Below are positions 5,661-8,334 of a stretch of 8,334 nucleotides of DNA, piece by piece; the stretch's first letter is position 1, and every line of letters starts with the position of its first letter. The notes under the pieces are model-generated. The model was not told where the DNA came from, did no database searches, and was given only the letters and a program-made list of their open reading frames with translations. Made by a program: the position numbers and the translations under genes. Source of the stretch: Deltaproteobacteria bacterium (GTDB lineage Bacteria; Desulfobacterota; Desulfarculia; Adiutricales; JAGVGV01); the NCBI GenBank assembly GCA_020056895.1, contig JAGVGV010000546.1:1-8334 (forward strand), given 5' to 3'.

Positions 5661-7115
5661 GTGGACCTCATCCTCCAACAAAAACTAAATCGGATGTTTT
5701 CTCCCCGAGGCATCGCCTTTTTCGGCGGCGTGAACACGCCCGCCTCGTTCGGCCACCTGGTGCTGCTCAGCCAGATGCGGTACGGGTACCAGGGCCGGCT
5801 GTACCCGGTTTCGGAAAAAGGCGGAACCGTGGCCGGGGTCCCGATTCTGAAAAGCCTGGCCGAAGCCGACGGGCCGGTGGACCTGGCCGCGGTATCCGTT
5901 CCGGCCTCGGCCGTGCCCGAAGTGCTCCGCCAGTGCCTGGCGAACGGCGTGGCGGGGGTTCAGGTGCATTCATCCGGATTTGGGGAGACCGGCGAGGCCG
6001 AGGGCCGCCGGCTTCAGGATGAACTCAAGGCCATCGCCAACCAGGGGCTGCGGATCATCGGCCCCAACTGCTTCGGCCTCCATTCCCCCGCCGGCGGCAT
6101 CACCGTGCTGCCGGGGTCCGATTTTTCCAAGGAGCCGGGGGGGCTGGCCTTGATTTCCCAAAGCGGAGGCGTGGCCACGGATTTCGGGTACGAAGCCGCC
6201 CGGGCGGGCCTTCGGATCAGCAAAGCCGCGTCCTTTGGCAACGGCGTGGATGTGGATGCCGCCACGTTGCTGGAGTATTTCGCCCACGATCCCGAAACCA
6301 AAGTTATCGCCGCGTATATTGAAGGCGTTCCGGATGCCGGCCGGTTTTTGGAGCTTTTAAAAGCCACCACCCCGCGTAAACCCGTGGTGGTCTGGAAGGC
6401 GGGGCTGACTCCCTTGGGCCGGCGGGCCGCCCAAAGCCATACCGGTTCCCTGGCCGGAGCGGCGGACCTTTGGACCGGAGCTTTGCGGCAGGCCGGCGCG
6501 GTGAGCGTTCAGGGGCTGGACGAAATGATGGACGCCCTGGTCGGGCTTCATTATTTCCGCAACCGGGGGTCCCGGGTGGCCCTGGTGGGCGGCGGAGGAG
6601 CCATCGGCGTTTATTCCAGCGATCTGGCGTACCGCCATGGCCTGGACCTGCCGGCCTTTTCCGAGGAAACTCAAGCGGAATTGAGGCGCCATTTCCCCAC
6701 GCCCGGCAATTCCATGGTCAACCCCCTGGATACGGGCACGCCGGTTCTGGACCTGAAAATTTTGAAGAACATCTGCCGGATCGTGCTCGAGCGGGAACCG
6801 GTGGATTTGCTGCTGGTGATACTGCTGCTTCGGCCCATCGAGCGCGAGATCAACAATTTCATGACCATGATGGGTCTGCCGGTCCCGGCGGCGGGTTCGT
6901 ATCTGGAAGCCCTGGTGGAACCCCTGGCCGGCCTCCGGGGGGAAACGGGCAAAGATGTGGCCGTGGTGCTGGACAACCGGGCGCATCTGGCCCAGGATAT
7001 CGAAGTGGAAGCGGTGGCCCGGCGGGTGGCGCCGCTGTTCCAGGCCCGGGGCATCGCGGTTTTTTCGGACGCCAAACGGGCTCTGGGGGCCGTTCGCCTG
7101 GCCCGCCGATCCTGA
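5661..7115 (+). CDS. ADP-forming acyl-CoA synthetase, CoA-binding (alpha) subunit
   Basis: A 484-residue protein related to the alpha subunit of ADP-forming acetyl-CoA synthetase and to succinyl-CoA synthetase. An N-terminal CoA-binding Rossmann domain (about 8-135, SPRGIAFFGGVNTPASFGH to IIGPNCFGLHSP) is followed by two flavodoxin-like ligase domains. ALISQSGGVATDF (163-175), AAYIEGVPD with Glu221, and AAQSHTGSLAG with His260 mark the catalytic core. His260 fits the phosphohistidine that carries phosphate between acyl phosphate and the beta subunit. The C-terminal domain includes LVGGGGAIGVYSSD and MVNPLDTGTP. The length fits unfused alpha subunits (about 460 residues). The reaction is acyl-CoA + ADP + Pi to acid + CoA + ATP, reversible; the substrate acid cannot be read from sequence. 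The start is GTG at 5661, with AAGGAGG (5644-5650) ten bases upstream. The beta subunit follows after 21 bases. A protein-acetyltransferase role is unlikely because no GNAT domain is present. Confidence 0.9.
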   Translation: MDLILQQKLNRMFSPRGIAFFGGVNTPASFGHLVLLSQMRYGYQGRLYPVSEKGGTVAGVPILKSLAEADGPVDLAAVSVPASAVPEVLRQCLANGVAGVQVHSSGFGETGEAEGRRLQDELKAIANQGLRIIGPNCFGLHSPAGGITVLPGSDFSKEPGGLALISQSGGVATDFGYEAARAGLRISKAASFGNGVDVDAATLLEYFAHDPETKVIAAYIEGVPDAGRFLELLKATTPRKPVVVWKAGLTPLGRRAAQSHTGSLAGAADLWTGALRQAGAVSVQGLDEMMDALVGLHYFRNRGSRVALVGGGGAIGVYSSDLAYRHGLDLPAFSEETQAELRRHFPTPGNSMVNPLDTGTPVLDLKILKNICRIVLEREPVDLLLVILLLRPIEREINNFMTMMGLPVPAAGSYLEALVEPLAGLRGETGKDVAVVLDNRAHLAQDIEVEAVARRVAPLFQARGIAVFSDAKRALGAVRLARRS

Positions 7116-7136
7116 TTCTTTTTATGGAGGAATTCC

Positions 7137-7808
7137 ATGGACCTGATTCAAAAAGCCCTGGCCGAAGGCCGGACCATGCTTTCCGAATTCGAAGCCAAAC
7201 AGGTATTGGCCGCGTACGGCTTGCCGGTGACTCGGGAATATCTGGTTTCCACCCGGGACGAAGCGCGGGACGCGGCCCGGAAGATCGGCGGACCGGTGGT
7301 GCTGAAGGGGTCGGACGCCCTGGTGGCTCACAAGACGGAAAAAGGGTGGATCGTGGCGGATGTCCGGAACGAAGAGGAAGCGGTCCAGGCCTTTGACCGC
7401 TTGACCGGCCTGCCCGATGGCCCCCGCCAGGTGCTGGTCCAGGAAATGATTCGTGGAAAAAGGGAGCTGGTGGTGGGGCTCACCAGGGATCCTCAGTTCG
7501 GCCCGAGCGTGATGTTCGGTCTGGGCGGGATTTTCACCGAAATCCTTCGGGATGTGGCTTTTCGGGTGGCGCCTCTGACCAAGGCCGACGCCCTGGACAT
7601 GATGGCCGAAATCCGGGGCCATAAGATTCTGGACGCAGTTCGGGGCATGCCCCCCGCCGACAAAGACCTCTTGGCCGACGCGCTGGTGGGCGTGGGCCGG
7701 ATCGGGTTGGAGCACCCCGAGGTTCAGGAGATCGACGTTAATCCCCTGATTCTGGATGGGTCCCGGCCGGTGGCCGTGGATGCCCTGATTGTTCTGAAAA
7801 AGGACTGA
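7137..7808 (+). CDS. ADP-forming acyl-CoA synthetase, ATP-grasp (beta) subunit
   Basis: A 223-residue ATP-grasp_5 protein, the usual size of an unfused beta subunit. The N-terminal part (LSEFEAKQVLAAYGLPV, 15-31) is the typical opening. VVLKGSDALVAHKTEKGWIV (54-73) holds Lys57 and His65, the latter matching the second phosphohistidine of the family. VQEMIRGKRELVVGLTRDPQFGP (101-123) is the ATP-grasp core, MFGLGGIFTEILRDVAFRVAPL (126-147) is strongly family-like, and EIDVNPL (198-204) supplies metal-binding residues. The residues after His65 are KTEKGWI rather than the more usual KS/TDxGGV. ATG at 7137 has GGAGG (7126-7130) six bases upstream and lies 21 bases after the alpha stop, so the pair is one operon and one enzyme. 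With alpha it would make ATP from acyl-CoA, or activate acids in reverse. Confidence 0.92.
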   Translation: MDLIQKALAEGRTMLSEFEAKQVLAAYGLPVTREYLVSTRDEARDAARKIGGPVVLKGSDALVAHKTEKGWIVADVRNEEEAVQAFDRLTGLPDGPRQVLVQEMIRGKRELVVGLTRDPQFGPSVMFGLGGIFTEILRDVAFRVAPLTKADALDMMAEIRGHKILDAVRGMPPADKDLLADALVGVGRIGLEHPEVQEIDVNPLILDGSRPVAVDALIVLKKD

Positions 7809-7815
7809 TTTCCGG

Positions 7816-7830
7816 CTTTGGCGGCCAAAG
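7816..7830 (+). repeat. Short perfect inverted repeat just after the beta-subunit stop
   Basis: CTTTGGC (7816-7822) and GCCAAAG (7824-7830) around one G. It is the first of three consecutive inverted repeats behind the operon. With CGG as loop it gives a six-pair stem. Confidence 0.5.
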
Positions 7831-7832
7831 AC

Positions 7833-7869
7833 CCTCACTCGCCCAAGTCCGGAAGGGGGGCGGGTGAGG
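7833..7869 (+). terminator. Long GC-rich stem-loop, probable operon-end terminator
   Basis: CCTCACTCGCCC (7833-7844) pairs with GGGCGGGTGAGG (7858-7869): twelve pairs with one G-U, and a 13-base loop. It begins 24 bases after the beta-subunit stop. No T-run follows, so release may need other factors; the position and strength still make transcript ending or 3'-end protection the likeliest role. Confidence 0.6.
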
Positions 7870-7881
7870 ATTCCGGGAATC
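7869..7881. repeat. Third short inverted repeat abutting the terminator stem
   Basis: GATTCC (7869-7874) and GGAATC (7876-7881) around one G, sharing a base with the end of the long stem. Function not known. Confidence 0.4.
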
Positions 7882-7927
7882 AACCAAAGAGGTTGGGCCG
7901 CCCACCGAACCGGGAATAAGAAACTTG

Positions 7928-7983
7928 ACCGCGGATGACACGGATTTCACGGATAAGATGAATGTACCCGTGTCCTTTGTGGT
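7928..7983. repeat. Imperfect inverted-repeat element, possibly a dispersed repeat
   Basis: The left arm ACCGCGGATGACACGG (7928-7943) and the right arm CCGTGTCCTTTGTGGT (7968-7983) are inverse complements at 12 of 16 positions. The centre continues a CGGATxxxA cadence (CGGATTTCA, CGGATAAGA). Sequences of this wording are, from general experience, common as intergenic dispersed repeats in bacterial genomes; the copy number here cannot be seen from one window. No gene lies in 7809-8025. Confidence 0.5.
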
Positions 7984-8025
7984 TGATCTTGTTCGGCCGT
8001 GGATTCCCATGGGGAAGGGAGCATC

Positions 8026-8334
8026 ATGACCCGGAACGATTTCGAAACGGTGGTCGAGGCGCTGGAAGGCCTGTTCCATCCGGCTTCGGTGGCGCTGGTG
8101 GGGGTGCCGCAGGGGATGAAAGCCGGCAAGATGTTTCTTTTGGCCCTCGAGGATATGGGGTTCAAGGGCGCGATCCACCTGGTCCATCCCACGGCCCGGG
8201 AGATCGACGGCCGGCCTTGCCATTCCGCGGTTTCGGCCATCCCCGGCCCGGTGGACCTGGCCATCGTGCTGGTGCCCGCCCGGGACCTCCTGTCCGTGGC
8301 CCGGGAATGCGCGGCCAAGGGGATGAAGGGCGCG
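8026..8334 (+). CDS. Second CoA-binding acyl-CoA synthetase (ADP-forming) gene, 5' part only
   Basis: The first 103 codons of an open frame that runs off the right edge. The translation, with EGLFHPASVALVGVP near the start, a Rossmann-like MKAGKMFLLALEDMGFKGAIHLVHPTA and GPVDLAIVLVPARDLLSVARECAAKGMKG, aligns by eye with residues 11-100 of the alpha subunit at 5661 (both have SV/SPR-type strands, GFKG/GYQG and GPVDLA). It is therefore a CoA-binding domain of the same family, but a divergent paralogue rather than a recent copy. Whether it is alpha-only, fused to an ATP-grasp domain, or fused to a GNAT domain is decided beyond the window. ATG at 8026 has GGGGAAGGGAG (8011-8021) just upstream. 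It is separated from the upstream operon by a terminator-like stem and a repeat, so it probably has its own promoter, although none is convincing in the gap. Confidence 0.82.
   Translation, partial: MTRNDFETVVEALEGLFHPASVALVGVPQGMKAGKMFLLALEDMGFKGAIHLVHPTAREIDGRPCHSAVSAIPGPVDLAIVLVPARDLLSVARECAAKGMKGA

Noticed and set aside
6470..7396. Long open frame overlapping both acyl-CoA synthetase subunits in another frame
   Set aside because: Gly/Arg/Pro-rich composition without domains; it crosses the alpha-beta junction, whose genes are well supported.
7122..7883. Minus-strand open frame opposite the beta subunit
   Set aside because: Antisense to a complete ATP-grasp protein, and it includes the terminator stem; no recognisable domain.
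7925..7960. Promoter starting at TTGACC for the gene at 8026
   Set aside because: No acceptable -10 at 16-18 bases; GATAAG lies about 21 bases away and the motif is part of the inverted-repeat element.

Overview
The window is GC-rich bacterial DNA, densely coded, with two opposed blocks of genes that diverge from one AT-rich regulatory region at about 5311-5660. No gene names the species. The combination of a hemerythrin-like protein, a multi-GAF soluble histidine kinase, a bacterial glycogen synthase and unfused ADP-forming acyl-CoA synthetase subunits with a further paralogue is compatible with an anaerobic or microaerophilic organism such as a Desulfobacterota (deltaproteobacterial) lineage. 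This placement is an inference.

Minus-strand block, read from 5310 down to 1: an RsbW-like ATPase/anti-sigma serine kinase; a small STAS-domain anti-sigma antagonist; a 248-base gap holding a hairpin and a possible second promoter; glycogen synthase (glgA); a soluble hybrid-free histidine kinase with three predicted GAF domains, whose start codon overlaps the glgA stop (TGATG); and a hemerythrin HHE-domain protein that begins 26 bases after the kinase stop and runs off the left edge. The kinase/STAS pair is the core of a partner-switching module. The glgA-histidine kinase-hemerythrin string puts carbon storage, a likely redox or small-molecule sensor and an oxygen/iron-binding protein on one probable transcript.

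Plus-strand block, read from 5661 rightward: the CoA-binding (alpha) and ATP-grasp (beta) subunits of an ADP-forming acyl-CoA synthetase, 21 bases apart and behind a near-consensus sigma70-type promoter. A 217-base gap follows, with three stacked inverted repeats and an imperfect 56-base inverted-repeat element. After it comes the first 103 codons of a second, divergent CoA-binding acyl-CoA synthetase gene. The alpha/beta pair would interconvert acyl-CoA + ADP + phosphate with acid + CoA + ATP.

The central divergent region carries well-formed opposed promoters (TTGGCT-17-TATAAT leftward; TTGACA-17-TATATT rightward), with a perfect 19-base palindrome between them that looks like an operator. 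No tRNA, rRNA, CRISPR array, transposase or phage gene was seen. The most notable points are the clustering of partner-switching, glycogen synthesis and sensory genes, an Arg in place of the usual Lys in the GlgA K-x-G-G-L motif, the cysteine-rich second GAF domain, and the palindromes in the intergenic regions.
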